NCBI RefSeq assembly: GCF_022968795.1
Contig: NZ_JALJRB010000004.1
Span: 1-64,000 of the forward strand
Length of the DNA: 64,000 nucleotides
Direction: 5' to 3'
Origin: Desulfatitalea alkaliphila
GTDB taxonomy: Bacteria; Desulfobacterota; Desulfobacteria; Desulfobacterales; Desulfosarcinaceae
Shown here: positions 24,626 through 34,039 of the stretch, in pieces
Position numbering within the stretch: position 1 is the stretch's first letter
Layout: each line of letters opens with the position of its first letter
The notes under the pieces: model-generated
The model's database searches: none
The model's input: only the letters and a program-made list of their open reading frames with translations
Told to the model about the DNA's origin: nothing
Translations under genes and position numbers: made by a program

Positions 24626-27600
24626 TTGGCGCATAAAGGTCGAGGCAAAGGTACAAGGAAAGCGGCCGCCGGCACCAAGCGGGTGCAAAGGAGAGGCGCC
24701 GCGCCTTCGACAAAGGCAACGTCCGCCGTAGACGAAGCGGACATGACGCGACTGGAGTTTTTTCGACACGCTTTTGCGTTGATGCCCGGTGCCGATGATC
24801 GTTTTCCCGCCATCGCCGTGATGGCGCCGGCCCGCAAGGGCCTTGCAGGGTATCGGGCCTGTTCCTGTGCCGTTGCGCGGCAAAAAAGGTGCGTCCATCT
24901 GAAGGCCCTCGAGCGCATCCGGCGTGCGTTCGTGGACCGCTTCGAGCAGGGTGACCCGGCCGAGGCGTTCCGGCAAAGCGTCTGGTATCGATTGGCCGCG
25001 ATCTTGGCGGAGCGTCGCGGCGGGGCGCCGGATTCGGTCGGCGGTGTCATCGGCGACAGAGAGCGCGATGATGGGGATCTGTGCTTGGTGGACCGGTCCG
25101 GTGACTTGCTGCTGGTCTATCAATCGGCCGGATCCGACCGGGAACGCTTGGTGGATCGGCTCAGGACCCGCGCCGACGAGAGCGTGGTGCCGTCACGGGG
25201 CGATGTGCTGCGGGATCTGACCCGATTGACCATGACGGACGACGAACGCCTGTTGTGCGAACGGGGTATGCGGACGGTGCGCCAGGCGTTGGAGGAGAGT
25301 TTCTGGCATCGTTTCGCCTACCACTGTTTCATGGAGTACCATGGGCGGCACACCCTTTTGCAACCCTCCATCGACACCCCCAGCGGCGATTTTTTTCTGA
25401 CGGCCCGTTTTGATGAGGACACGCCGCTGTTTTATGTCTCGGTGCCTCGCAAGAAAGTCAGAACAGTGTTGACCGATTTGGCCGACGCCTTGGCCAATCA
25501 GCATGGGCTGCGGATTGCGCCCCTTTCCCTGGATGCGGTCTTCGATGTGTCGCTCAACGAGGGGTTGGGCCTGGAGATCCGCCCCTTGCTGCGCCTGATT
25601 CAGCAAAACGGTGAGCGACGTTTCTTCAAACGGGAGGACCTGACCCGCTACCAATACGGCGATTTGTACTACATCAAGGAGTTGGGCATGCTGGTGGAGG
25701 ATCGCTATCCCGCGTCGCCGCCGGACTTTACCGAGCCGCTGCCGACGGTGGTGCGCAAGAGTCAGGTGCCCCTCTTTCTGGCGCGCCACGGCGCCGATTT
25801 GCAGGGGGAGACGTTTCGTCTGGATGAAAAGGTGCGGCGCTTGCAGATCATGGATCGCTTCGACCAGGTGGAAATCGGCCCCGAGGTCATCGAGCGGGAC
25901 TGGCTTTGGTTGTCGGTGTCCTACGGCGACGGCAGCCAGTCGGTGTCGTTGCGCGATCTGCTGGCGGCCAAGAAGGCCGACCAGCGGTTTGTGGCCACCG
26001 ACAGGGGGTGGGTGGACTGTCAAGCACCGGCTTTCGATTTCCTGGACGGCGTGGCCGAGCGCGCGTCCGCCGCTGCCCAAGGCGCGTCAGGGGACTTGGT
26101 GGGGCTATCCCGGATCGACGTGCTGCGACTCTTCGCGGGTCGGGACGGCACCATCCAACCGGCAGGTGAAGCAGAGGCGGCCGCGGCCTTGCACAATTTG
26201 CTGTCGCTGCAACCGACGGTCCCAATGCCCGCCTTGGAGGGATTGCGTTCCCGGCTGCGGGGCTATCAGCAGCGCGGTGTGGATTGGTTGCGGTTCTTGT
26301 ACGAAAACCGGTTGGGCGGCCTGCTGTGCGACGACATGGGACTGGGCAAGACCCACCAGGTGATGGCCCTGCTGGTGGCCTTGCGGGAGGCCGGCGGTGT
26401 TCCGGCGCCTTTTCTGGTGGTTTGCCCCACGTCGGTGCTCGGCCACTGGGAACAGAAACTGGCTTGCTACGCACCCGGTTTGGCCGTGGTGGTGCACCAC
26501 GGCGGCGGACGCGATCCGGGCGCCATGGCCGCCGCCGACGTGATTGTGACCTCCTACGGCATCTTGTGGCGCGATATCGAGGCGCTGGGGGCCATCGCCT
26601 TCGCGGTGGCTGTGTTCGACGAGATGCAGCAGATCAAGAATGCCGAAACCCGCGCTTACCAGGCGGCGCGGGACATCGTCGCCGACATCAAGCTGGGGGT
26701 CAGCGGCACGCCCTTGGAAAACCGGCTGAGCGATCTCAAAGCGTTGATGGATATCGTGCTGCCCGGCTACCTGGGAAGCGACGAGGATTTCAGGGCGCGG
26801 TACCAAGTGCCCATCGAACAGGAGCATGCCTCCCGGCGGCAGGAAGCGTTGCGCCGCCTGATTCACCCCTTCACGCTGCGCCGGCTGAAAAAGAGCGTGC
26901 TGCACGAGCTGCCGGAAAAAATCGAAGATCTGCGCACCTGCCGCCTCAGCGAGCAACAGGTCAAGCTCTATCGCGACGCCGTCGAGCAGCGGGGGCGCGA
27001 CCTGCTGGGCGCCTTGCACGACGCGCAGGCGGTGGTGCCCTATATGCACATATTCGCCTTGCTCCATCTGCTCAAGCAGATTTGCGACCATCCCGCCCTG
27101 GTTGAAAACGCGCCCGACCAATACGCCGATCATGCTTCGGGCAAATGGGATCTTTTCACCGAACTGCTGGCGGAGGCGCTGGACAGTGGACAGAAGGTGG
27201 TGGTCTACAGCCAGTATTTGGCAATGGTGGAGATCATCGCCCGCCATCTGACAACGCTGCAGGTCGATCATGTGGCGCTCACCGGCCGCACCCGGAATCG
27301 CGGAGAGCGCATCCGGCGCTTCAACGCAGATCCCGATTGCCGGGTTTTCGTGGGCAGCCTCAAGGCGGGCGGGGTGGGCATCGACCTGGTGGCCGCATCG
27401 GTGGTGATCCATTACGACCGCTGGTGGAACGCCGCCCGCGAAGACCAGGCCACCGACCGGGTTCACCGCATCGGCCAGACGCGCGGCGTCCAGGTGTTCA
27501 AGCTCATCACCGAAGGCACCTTGGAAGAGAAGATCGCGGCCATCATCCAACGCAAACGCAACTTGCTAGACACCATCGTGCAGGAGGACGACCCGAATCT

Positions 27601-27676
27601 GGTGAAAACTTTCGATCGCCGGGAGCTGATCGAGATGCTGGCGCTGCCGGCCTATCCATCGTCGGATGGTTTTTGA
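24626..27676 (+). CDS. SWIM-domain SNF2-family ATPase (DEAD/DEAH helicase-like)
   Basis: The 1016-residue protein is a Swi2/Snf2-type DNA translocase. Near the N terminus CSC-x7-CVH (Cys79, Cys81, Cys89, His91) forms a SWIM zinc-binding motif. A middle region of about 400 residues precedes the motor. Motor motifs are DDMGLGKTHQVMALL (Walker A, about residue 570), VVCPTSVLGHWEQ, VFDEMQQIKN (motif II as DEMQ), VSGTPLENRLSDL, VVYSQYLAMVEII, GSLKAGGVGIDLVAA and QATDRVHRIGQ. Such proteins move along DNA to remodel protein-DNA complexes in repair or transcription; the specific role is unknown. The start is TTG at 24626 with AAGGGAG upstream. Its last 25 bp overlap the convergent kinase gene. Confidence 0.9.
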   Translation: MAHKGRGKGTRKAAAGTKRVQRRGAAPSTKATSAVDEADMTRLEFFRHAFALMPGADDRFPAIAVMAPARKGLAGYRACSCAVARQKRCVHLKALERIRRAFVDRFEQGDPAEAFRQSVWYRLAAILAERRGGAPDSVGGVIGDRERDDGDLCLVDRSGDLLLVYQSAGSDRERLVDRLRTRADESVVPSRGDVLRDLTRLTMTDDERLLCERGMRTVRQALEESFWHRFAYHCFMEYHGRHTLLQPSIDTPSGDFFLTARFDEDTPLFYVSVPRKKVRTVLTDLADALANQHGLRIAPLSLDAVFDVSLNEGLGLEIRPLLRLIQQNGERRFFKREDLTRYQYGDLYYIKELGMLVEDRYPASPPDFTEPLPTVVRKSQVPLFLARHGADLQGETFRLDEKVRRLQIMDRFDQVEIGPEVIERDWLWLSVSYGDGSQSVSLRDLLAAKKADQRFVATDRGWVDCQAPAFDFLDGVAERASAAAQGASGDLVGLSRIDVLRLFAGRDGTIQPAGEAEAAAALHNLLSLQPTVPMPALEGLRSRLRGYQQRGVDWLRFLYENRLGGLLCDDMGLGKTHQVMALLVALREAGGVPAPFLVVCPTSVLGHWEQKLACYAPGLAVVVHHGGGRDPGAMAAADVIVTSYGILWRDIEALGAIAFAVAVFDEMQQIKNAETRAYQAARDIVADIKLGVSGTPLENRLSDLKALMDIVLPGYLGSDEDFRARYQVPIEQEHASRRQEALRRLIHPFTLRRLKKSVLHELPEKIEDLRTCRLSEQQVKLYRDAVEQRGRDLLGALHDAQAVVPYMHIFALLHLLKQICDHPALVENAPDQYADHASGKWDLFTELLAEALDSGQKVVVYSQYLAMVEIIARHLTTLQVDHVALTGRTRNRGERIRRFNADPDCRVFVGSLKAGGVGIDLVAASVVIHYDRWWNAAREDQATDRVHRIGQTRGVQVFKLITEGTLEEKIAAIIQRKRNLLDTIVQEDDPNLVKTFDRRELIEMLALPAYPSSDGF

Positions 27677-30414
27677 CCCATCACTTCGTTCAGGGTTTGC
27701 AGCAGTTTGGCCATGTTGTAGGGTTTTTGAATGAAGCCGGCGGCCTTGGAGAGGATGGTGTCGCCGGTGGGGGCGTCCATGGCGAAGCCGCTGGCGATCA
27801 GCACCTTGGTCCGCGGGTCGATCTTCATGATTTCCACCAGGCACTGTTTGCCGCCCATGCCCGGCATGATCAGATCGAGGATCACCAGGGCGATGCGCTC
27901 CTTGTGGGCCTTGAAAAGCGCCAGGCCGGCCTCGCCGCTTTCGGCCAGCAGCACGTCGTAGCCGTGCAGGGAGAGCATGTCCCGGGTCAAGTCCCGCAAA
28001 AAGAGTTCGTCGTCCACCACCAGCACGGTTTCTCCCCGACCGCGTGCAATGGCCGGCTCGATCTCTTCCCGCGGCGGCGGCACCGGCTCCTTGATGGCGG
28101 GCAGGTAGATGTTGAAGGTGGTACCTTGGCCGGGGACGCTTTCGCAATTGATGTGGCCGCGGTGGTTTTTGATCAAGCCGTAGGCCATGGCCATGCCCAG
28201 ACCGGTGCCGTGACCCTTCTGCTTGGTGGTGAAAAACGGCTCGAACATGTGCTGCTTGACTTCCGGTGTCATGCCGTGGCCGGTGTCGGAGATGGAGAGC
28301 AACACATAGTCCTGGATCGTTTCGTCCAGGTGGATGCGACGGAAATTGTGCTCGGGTTGGATGTTGGCGGTGGTGAAGGTCAGGCAGCCGCCTTCGGGCA
28401 TGGCATCGCGGGCGTTGAGCCCGATGTTGAGCAGCACCTGTTCCAATTGCACCGCATCGGCGTTGACGGTCATGATGGGCTCGGCCAGGTCGAGCCGGAT
28501 TGCGATCATCTTGGGGATGGTCCGCTCCAGCAGTTTCTTCACCTGCCGCACGGCCTGGTTCAAGTCGGTGGGCAACGGGTGGGATTCGGCTTTGCGGCTG
28601 AAGGCCAGCAACTGTCCGGTGAGTTCGCTGGCGCGGCGGGCCGCATTCTCGATGGCCCGCAGTTTGCCGGCGCGGGGATCGGGAGAAGGGGTTTCGGCGA
28701 TCAGCAACTGGGTGTAGCCGATGATGGCTTGCAGCAGGTTGTTGAAATCGTGGGAGATGCCGCCGGCCAGAATGCCGATGGCCTCCATCTTTTGGGCTTG
28801 CAGCAGTTGGGCTTCCAGGTTGCGGGTGGCGGTCATGTCCCGCGTAAAGCCGCACAATCCGGTGATGCGGCCGTCATGGTCGACCAGGGGCACCTTGATG
28901 CTGTGAAAGATGCGCGGGCGGCTGCCGATTCGCCACCGCTCGTCCTCTTCCACGATCCGGCCTTGGAGAACGCGCTGTTCAGAACGCTTTACGGCGGCCA
29001 CATCTTCGGGGTGAAACACCTCCTCGTTGGTACGGCCGATGAAGGCCTCCGCCGCTAGGCCGAACAGTTTTTCCATTACCGGGTTGACCAGGGTGTAGCG
29101 CAGCGATTCGTCCTTGAGGAAGATGGCATCCTGGGCGCTTTCCACGATGGTCCGGAAACGCTGTTCGCTTTTGGCCAGCTCACGCTGGGCGCGCTTCAAG
29201 GCGGTGATTTCGGTGGTGATGAAAAGGATGCAGTCCTCACCGCGAAACCGCAGGGGGCGGGCGGCCACCAGTGTTTCGAGGGGATCGCCGTTTCTGCTTT
29301 TGAAGGTCACCTCCATGCCGTCGACGCCGCCTTGCAAGTTGAAAGTGTTCATGATCCGGGCACGATCAGCGGGGTCGGTATAGAGATCCAGTTCCGTTGC
29401 GGTGGCGCCGATCACCTCTTCGCGGCTGTAGCCGGTGCGAGTACAGAAGGCGTCGTTGGCCTCGAGGTAGCGCGCATCGGATTGCCGTGTAACGGTGATG
29501 GAGTAAGGCGCGCAGGACAAAATTTGGCGATAGCCGGCTTCGCGCTCCGCCAGATCCCTTTCCATTTGCAGTGCTTCGGTGCGATCCCGGGCGATGCCGA
29601 AAAAACCCGTGGGTTCGCCGGCGGCATTGCGCGTCAGGGAGACGGAAATCTCCTGGAAGCTGCGCGAACCGTCCTTGCGGATCAGCTCGCAGGCGTAAAC
29701 TTTGGCCGGTTGGCCGGATTGGTGGACGGCATTGAACACCTCGAAGGTTTTGGCCGCTGTGTCAGGGGTCATGAAGTCCCGATAGGAGAGGCCCATCATC
29801 TCCTCGCGCGAATACCCCAGATTCCGTGCGCTGGTGTCGTTGAAGTAGGTGAGTTGGCCGGTCGGATCGGTTTCGTAATAACCTTCCTCCATGTTTTCGA
29901 TGATGCCGCGGTGCTTGCTCTCGCTGTCCCGCAGCGCCTTTTCGGTGCGCTTGCGTTCCGTGATGTCGCGGGAAATGCCGCAAAAACCGATGGGGGTGCC
30001 CTCGTCGTCGCGCAAAAGGGAGGTGGCGGTTTCCACCGATACCCGCCTACCGTCGGCGTCGATGATTTGGTACTCCATCACCGGGGACGGGTTGCCGGTG
30101 CGATAGACCGTCTCGAACATTTCGTACACCCGTTGCACGTCGTCGGGGGCAAGAAAGTCCTTCGGGCGCAGTTGCCGCAATGTTTCCGCCGAACGGCCGT
30201 GCAGTCGGGTGACGTATTCGTTGAAAAAGGTGAGGCGGCCGGCGAGATCGCTTTCGAAATAGCTCGCCCGGATCAGCGCCAGCATGCGGTGGAAGTGCGC
30301 TTCGGAGGGATGGTGGCGGCGAACGGGCAATTTGCTTTCGATCCCGGAAACGTTCCCGCCGTCGGATCCTGACGGGGCGGGGCTGCCAGGCGGAAGAGCT
30401 GCGGTCATATTCAT
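27652..30414 (-). CDS. Multi-PAS hybrid histidine kinase with C-terminal receiver
   Basis: The 920-residue cytoplasmic sensor kinase has four PAS domains in its first 520 residues (repeats of the FNEYVTRL / FNDTSARNLGYS / NDAFCTRTGYS / NPVMEKLFGL type). Then come a HisKA domain with the phospho-acceptor His in GISHDFNNLLQAIIG (about residue 552), a HATPase domain with SISDTGHGM and GTGLGMAMAYGLI, and a receiver domain starting VLVVDDELFLRD near 795, with the acceptor Asp in LVILDLIMPGMGG. No membrane segment is seen. No regulator gene is adjacent, so it is an orphan kinase. It converges on the SNF2 gene with a 25-bp overlap of coding ends. Confidence 0.92.
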   Translation of the reverse strand: MNMTAALPPGSPAPSGSDGGNVSGIESKLPVRRHHPSEAHFHRMLALIRASYFESDLAGRLTFFNEYVTRLHGRSAETLRQLRPKDFLAPDDVQRVYEMFETVYRTGNPSPVMEYQIIDADGRRVSVETATSLLRDDEGTPIGFCGISRDITERKRTEKALRDSESKHRGIIENMEEGYYETDPTGQLTYFNDTSARNLGYSREEMMGLSYRDFMTPDTAAKTFEVFNAVHQSGQPAKVYACELIRKDGSRSFQEISVSLTRNAAGEPTGFFGIARDRTEALQMERDLAEREAGYRQILSCAPYSITVTRQSDARYLEANDAFCTRTGYSREEVIGATATELDLYTDPADRARIMNTFNLQGGVDGMEVTFKSRNGDPLETLVAARPLRFRGEDCILFITTEITALKRAQRELAKSEQRFRTIVESAQDAIFLKDESLRYTLVNPVMEKLFGLAAEAFIGRTNEEVFHPEDVAAVKRSEQRVLQGRIVEEDERWRIGSRPRIFHSIKVPLVDHDGRITGLCGFTRDMTATRNLEAQLLQAQKMEAIGILAGGISHDFNNLLQAIIGYTQLLIAETPSPDPRAGKLRAIENAARRASELTGQLLAFSRKAESHPLPTDLNQAVRQVKKLLERTIPKMIAIRLDLAEPIMTVNADAVQLEQVLLNIGLNARDAMPEGGCLTFTTANIQPEHNFRRIHLDETIQDYVLLSISDTGHGMTPEVKQHMFEPFFTTKQKGHGTGLGMAMAYGLIKNHRGHINCESVPGQGTTFNIYLPAIKEPVPPPREEIEPAIARGRGETVLVVDDELFLRDLTRDMLSLHGYDVLLAESGEAGLALFKAHKERIALVILDLIMPGMGGKQCLVEIMKIDPRTKVLIASGFAMDAPTGDTILSKAAGFIQKPYNMAKLLQTLNEVMGQKPSDDG

Positions 30415-30751
30415 CCCTCCATTTCACTCCGGTCCATGCCTTGACGGCCATCGAACCGGGTCGTGGGGGTTGGGTGGTGTGGAAGCCCTCCTTTTTCCTC
30501 GCTCTTCTTTTCCGTTACTATGGCAGCAAATCGCTTGCGTTGTCAATTTTGGTGTTGTGTATGGCGTGCGATGATAATACATATTGGCCATCCGGAAGGA
30601 GCGGCCCGCGATCCACGGCCGCCTTTTCCGGTGCAAACGCAAAAAGGGACGCCCATGTCGGTAGTGCCCGTGAACCCGGATCATTCTGATGCCGCTGTAC
30701 TCAAGCCCGCGGCCACTGAGTCGGGGCGGTTGGAATTTTGGAGGTGTGGTG
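30415..30751. other. Divergent intergenic region (kinase / HEAT-repeat gene)
   Basis: These 337 bases separate the divergent kinase and HEAT-repeat genes and must contain both promoters. GATAAT near 30570-30578 is a good -10-like box on the plus strand, but no clear -35 at standard spacing was seen. Short frames here show no recognisable protein. Immediately before the HEAT gene, GGAGG at 30740-30744 is its ribosome binding site. Confidence 0.35.
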
Positions 30752-31600
30752 ATGGATGTCAAGAAACTTCTCGAAATGGAACCCTGGCAGTGGCCGGCGG
30801 AAACGGCCGACCTGCTGCGTGACCTGCTGGGCCGCAAGGACGCCGACCCTGAAGAACGTCTGGTGGCGGCGGAATTGGCCGGGGATTATGTCGTTATGTG
30901 TGATGGCCTCGCCGCGGCACTATTGACCATCCTGAACGATGCCCGGGCACCGGAAGCGCTGCGGGCCACAGCGGCCATCTCCCTGGGGCCGGCGCTGGAG
31001 AATGCGGATTTGATGGGTTTTGACGATCCGGAAGACATCCTGATTTCCGAAGCGGTTTACATGGCGGTGCAACAGACCCTGCAGGCACTGTGTCAGGATG
31101 AACAGGCACCCAAGGAGGTGCGGCGCCGGGCTCTGGAGGCCGCGGTGCGCGCCCCCATGGATTGGCAGCAGGATGCGGTGCGCAAGGCCTATGGCGCGGG
31201 CGACCCCGAGTGGCGGCTGACGGCCGTGTTTTGCATGGCCTATGTGGAAGGCTTTGAGCAGGAGATTCTGGAAGCATTGCAAAGCGAGGATCCCGACATC
31301 CGTTATCATGCCGTACAGGCAGCGGGCAATTGGGAGCTGGAAGCCGCCTGGGATGAGATCGTGCCCCTGGCGCTGTCCGATCGGACCGACAAGACCCTGC
31401 GCCTGGCCGCCATCGATGCCGTTATCGGCATACGACCGGAAGAGGCCTCCCTGGCATTGACCGAACTGATGGCGGACATGGACGAGGACATTGTCGCCGC
31501 GGTGTTCGAGGCCCTGGCCATGCACGGCATCCTGTGGGATGCGGAAGAAGATCTGGAAGATATGGATGATGATGACGACGATGAGGTCCCGCCCCTCTGA
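30752..31600 (+). CDS. HEAT-repeat (PBS-lyase-type) protein with acidic tail
   Basis: The 282-residue protein is built of alpha-helical repeats typical of HEAT/PBS lyase proteins, such as PEALRATAAISLGPAL, PKEVRRRALEAAV, DIRYHAVQAAGNWEL and DKTLRLAAIDAVIGI. These fold into a curved scaffold for protein-protein contacts. The C terminus is strongly acidic (DMDDDDDDEVPP). No catalytic motif is seen, so its partner is unknown. ATG 30752 is chosen from GGAGG seven bases upstream; the frame opens 21 codons earlier. It converges on the Rho-like gene, whose operon reads the other way. Confidence 0.75.
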   Translation: MDVKKLLEMEPWQWPAETADLLRDLLGRKDADPEERLVAAELAGDYVVMCDGLAAALLTILNDARAPEALRATAAISLGPALENADLMGFDDPEDILISEAVYMAVQQTLQALCQDEQAPKEVRRRALEAAVRAPMDWQQDAVRKAYGAGDPEWRLTAVFCMAYVEGFEQEILEALQSEDPDIRYHAVQAAGNWELEAAWDEIVPLALSDRTDKTLRLAAIDAVIGIRPEEASLALTELMADMDEDIVAAVFEALAMHGILWDAEEDLEDMDDDDDDEVPPL

Positions 31601-31703
31601 AGACGCGGGCTTGCTGGATTCCGCCCGCGTGGGTGCGCCGGTGGCGGTCGGCGCGATCCGGCAGGCGTGGGCCTGGGGCGCCGAACGGTGCGGCATCGGC
31701 CGC

Positions 31704-32777
31704 TCAATGTTTTTTAAGATACTCCAGTAATGCTTCCATTGCGCCGCATTCGTCGAAGCGGGCCAGGGCGCGGCGGATTTCGATGCTTTCCCGGTAGGCC
31801 TCCCGGTCCAACAACTGCTCCTCCTTGCGGGTGCCCGACTGGTGAATGTGGATGGCCGGCCAGATGCGCTGCTCGGCGCAGGCGCGGCTCAACACCAGGT
31901 CCATGTTCCCGGTGCCCTTGAACTCCTGGTAGATGATGTCGTCCATGCGGCTGCCGGTTTCGATCAGGATGGTGGCCACGATGGTCAACGAGCCGCCGTT
32001 TTCCACATTGCGGGCGGCCCCGAAGATCTGGCGCGGAATTTCCAGGGCCTTGGCGCCCAGGCCGCCGCTCATGGTCTTGCCGTGGCTGGGGGTGTCGGCG
32101 TTGAAGGCGCGGGCCAAACGGGTCAGCGAGTCGATGAACACAACGGCGTCGCGGCCCGCTTCCGCATGGCGGATGGCGCTGTTCATGGCCAGGCGGGTGA
32201 TGCGCATGTGCTGGGCGATGTTCTGATCGGCCGAGGAGAAGAGCACGTGGGCCTTTTCCAGGCGCCGCCGGAAATCGGTGACCTCCTCCGGACGCTCGTC
32301 CACCAGCAGGACGAACACGCGGGCATCGGGGTGATGGGTGGTGATGGCATTGGCCATATGTTGCAGGATCGTGGTTTTGCCGGTTTTGGGGGGCGCGATC
32401 ACTAGGCCGCGCTGCCCCCGGCCCATGGGTACGATCATGTCCAGGGCCCGGCCCATCAGGTCGCCGGGGCCCATGGATAGGCTGAAGCGTTCATCGGGGT
32501 TGATGCTGATCCGCTCCTGCAGCAGAGGCGGGGCGTTGTAACGTGCCAGCGGCACGCCCTCGAGCGCATCGATGGTGTTGAGCCGCAAATTGGTGCTCTT
32601 GGTGTCTTTGCGTTTGCCCTTGCCTTCGATGAACAGCCCTTCCCGCAATTGGTACTGGTTGATCAGGGGAGCGGGAACGAAGGTGTCGGTGGGCTTGGGT
32701 TGGAAGTTGGTCGCCAGGTCGCGCAAAAAGCCGTAGCCCTGGTCCATGATTTCAAGGTGTCCTTGTACCGGTGTCAA
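31704..32777 (-). CDS. Rho-type transcription termination ATPase, short paralogue
   Basis: The 357-residue protein is clearly Rho: RNA-binding cold-shock-like domain (GHLEIMDQGYGFLRD), Walker A in VIAPPKTGKTTILQ, catalytic Glu in LVDERPEEVTDF, Walker B in VVFIDSLTRLARAFN, Q loop GKTMSGGLGAKAL, FGAARNVENGGSLTI and R loop HQSGTRKEEQLL. Canonical Rho is about 415-420 residues; the N-terminal helical Rho_N domain is absent here. The start is TTG at 32777, with AGGAGA upstream. It lies 15 bp after a small DNA-binding-like gene and a ParA gene, an unusual context. Whether it is the only Rho of this genome cannot be judged here. Confidence 0.9.
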   Translation of the reverse strand: MTPVQGHLEIMDQGYGFLRDLATNFQPKPTDTFVPAPLINQYQLREGLFIEGKGKRKDTKSTNLRLNTIDALEGVPLARYNAPPLLQERISINPDERFSLSMGPGDLMGRALDMIVPMGRGQRGLVIAPPKTGKTTILQHMANAITTHHPDARVFVLLVDERPEEVTDFRRRLEKAHVLFSSADQNIAQHMRITRLAMNSAIRHAEAGRDAVVFIDSLTRLARAFNADTPSHGKTMSGGLGAKALEIPRQIFGAARNVENGGSLTIVATILIETGSRMDDIIYQEFKGTGNMDLVLSRACAEQRIWPAIHIHQSGTRKEEQLLDREAYRESIEIRRALARFDECGAMEALLEYLKKH

Positions 32778-32792
32778 ACGTTCTCTCCTGAT

Positions 32793-33101
32793 TCATCCGC
32801 TGTTGGCGCGGGTTTTGTGAAGGGTTTGGAGCAGTCGGCTGTTTTCGCCGCGATCCAGATCGTCCAGGGCGAATCCCAGGCTGATTTCCAATAAATCCGA
32901 TTTGTTTTCGATGGGCAGGCCGGCGAGCTTCATTTCGTGAAAGCGACGGTTGAACCGTGCCAACAAGGCTTCGGTCAGATAAAACCCCGCCTTCTTTTTG
33001 GGTTGGGGGGATGCCGCCGCTGCGCGGGTTGCCGTGCGCACCGGATCCAGCGTGTGTTCTTCAAAAAAATCGGGGGACCTGTTGCGCTCGGATGCCGTCA
33101 T
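32793..33101 (-). CDS. Small protein with predicted ribbon-helix-helix-like C-terminal region
   Basis: The 102-residue protein lies between ParA and Rho genes. The first 35 residues are charged and low in structure. From residue 36, KKKAGFYLTEALLARFNRRF followed by ENKSDLLEISLGFALDDL looks like a short strand plus two helices, the pattern of ribbon-helix-helix DNA-binding proteins that partner ParA ATPases. This is a pattern-based guess, not a recognised family. The ATG at 33101 has AGGAGG seven bases upstream and lies 41 bp inside the parA end, so expression is coupled. Confidence 0.6.
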   Translation of the reverse strand: MTASERNRSPDFFEEHTLDPVRTATRAAAASPQPKKKAGFYLTEALLARFNRRFHEMKLAGLPIENKSDLLEISLGFALDDLDRGENSRLLQTLHKTRANSG

Positions 33102-33855
33102 CGATGAGCCTCCTGGTCAGTTTACGGTAGTCTTGGGCGCCGGTGGCACGCGGGTCGAATTCGAAAATCGTTTGGCCGGCCGAAGGGGCCTCCGACAGTC
33201 GCACGTTGAGCCGGATCGGATGGCAGATCTGCTTGGTGAACAGCCGTTTGAGCTTTTTGTAGAGATCGTAACTCTGCCGCGTGCGACGATCGAATAGGGT
33301 CGGCAGGATGTATTTGAGTCCTAAAGGGTTGTTTAATTTCTGTGCTGAAATGAGATACTGGAAAAAGGTTTTCAACCCTTCGATGGCCGGCCCCTGCAGC
33401 GCCACCGGGCAGAGCACCTCGTCGACGGCCATCAGAATGTTCACGCTGAGAAGGTCCCATCCCGGTGCGCAGTCGAAGATCAGGTAGTCCAGGGCGTCCC
33501 CCTTGGGCACCAGGGCCTTGCGCAGCAGCGCGTGGCGATTCTCCCGGGGTTGTTCGCCGAGCCAGTACTTGAGCTCCACCAGCTTGATGCCGCCGTCCAG
33601 GATCCAGAGATTGTCACGGGCGGGATGCACCGCTTCCCGTTTGCTCACGGTGTTCCCCTGCGCATCCCGACCGGTGATGAACTCGTATAAACCATATGGC
33701 GGTGTGACCCCCAAAAAGCGGGCCACTTGGCCCTGGGTGTCACAATCCACCAGCAGGACGCGGTGCCCCTGCAGGGCCAGATCGTGGGCCAAGTTCACCG
33801 CCGTCGTGGTTTTGCCCACACCGCCTTTGGCCATGGCGATGGCGATTTTTCTCAT
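33061..33855 (-). CDS. ParA/Soj-family ATPase
   Basis: The 264-residue protein has the deviant Walker A motif MAKGGVGKTTTAVNLAHDLA (two lysines), LLVDCDTQGQVARFLGV (motif A-prime) and LIFDCAPGWDLLSVNIL (Walker B). VALQGPAIEGLKTFFQYL and YILPTLFDRRTRQSYDLYKKL follow as in Soj/ParA. Such ATPases dimerise on DNA and position plasmids, chromosomes or protein complexes. No parB gene is adjacent; a small predicted RHH protein overlaps its end, as in ParA/small-adaptor pairs. It is not in the usual rsmG-parA-parB context near the replication origin, so it is probably an orphan ParA. It leads a three-gene operon ending in the Rho paralogue. Confidence 0.88.
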   Translation of the reverse strand: MRKIAIAMAKGGVGKTTTAVNLAHDLALQGHRVLLVDCDTQGQVARFLGVTPPYGLYEFITGRDAQGNTVSKREAVHPARDNLWILDGGIKLVELKYWLGEQPRENRHALLRKALVPKGDALDYLIFDCAPGWDLLSVNILMAVDEVLCPVALQGPAIEGLKTFFQYLISAQKLNNPLGLKYILPTLFDRRTRQSYDLYKKLKRLFTKQICHPIRLNVRLSEAPSAGQTIFEFDPRATGAQDYRKLTRRLIDDGIRAQQVPRFF

Positions 33856-34039
33856 TTACAGGGAATTTCCTCGAGGTGGGCGATACATGGCGCCGTTTGG
33901 GATCGGATTTCAGGGCGATGACGCGGCCGGGCCCCTGACGGTCCCAGCCGTGACGGCATTGTCTTCGTACATGGTAGAATTCAGATGTTCGGGTAATACA
34001 CGACATCCGGGGCGAGGGCAACCCTTTTTCCGCGACTGC

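Noticed and set aside
26105-27550. 481-codon minus-strand ORF opposite the SNF2 motor
   Set aside because: The plus strand encodes all SNF2 helicase motifs there; the antisense frame is a codon-bias shadow.
27145-29058. 637-codon plus-strand ORF across the SNF2/kinase junction
   Set aside because: It overlaps the SNF2 gene in another frame and then the kinase in antisense; no domain is visible.
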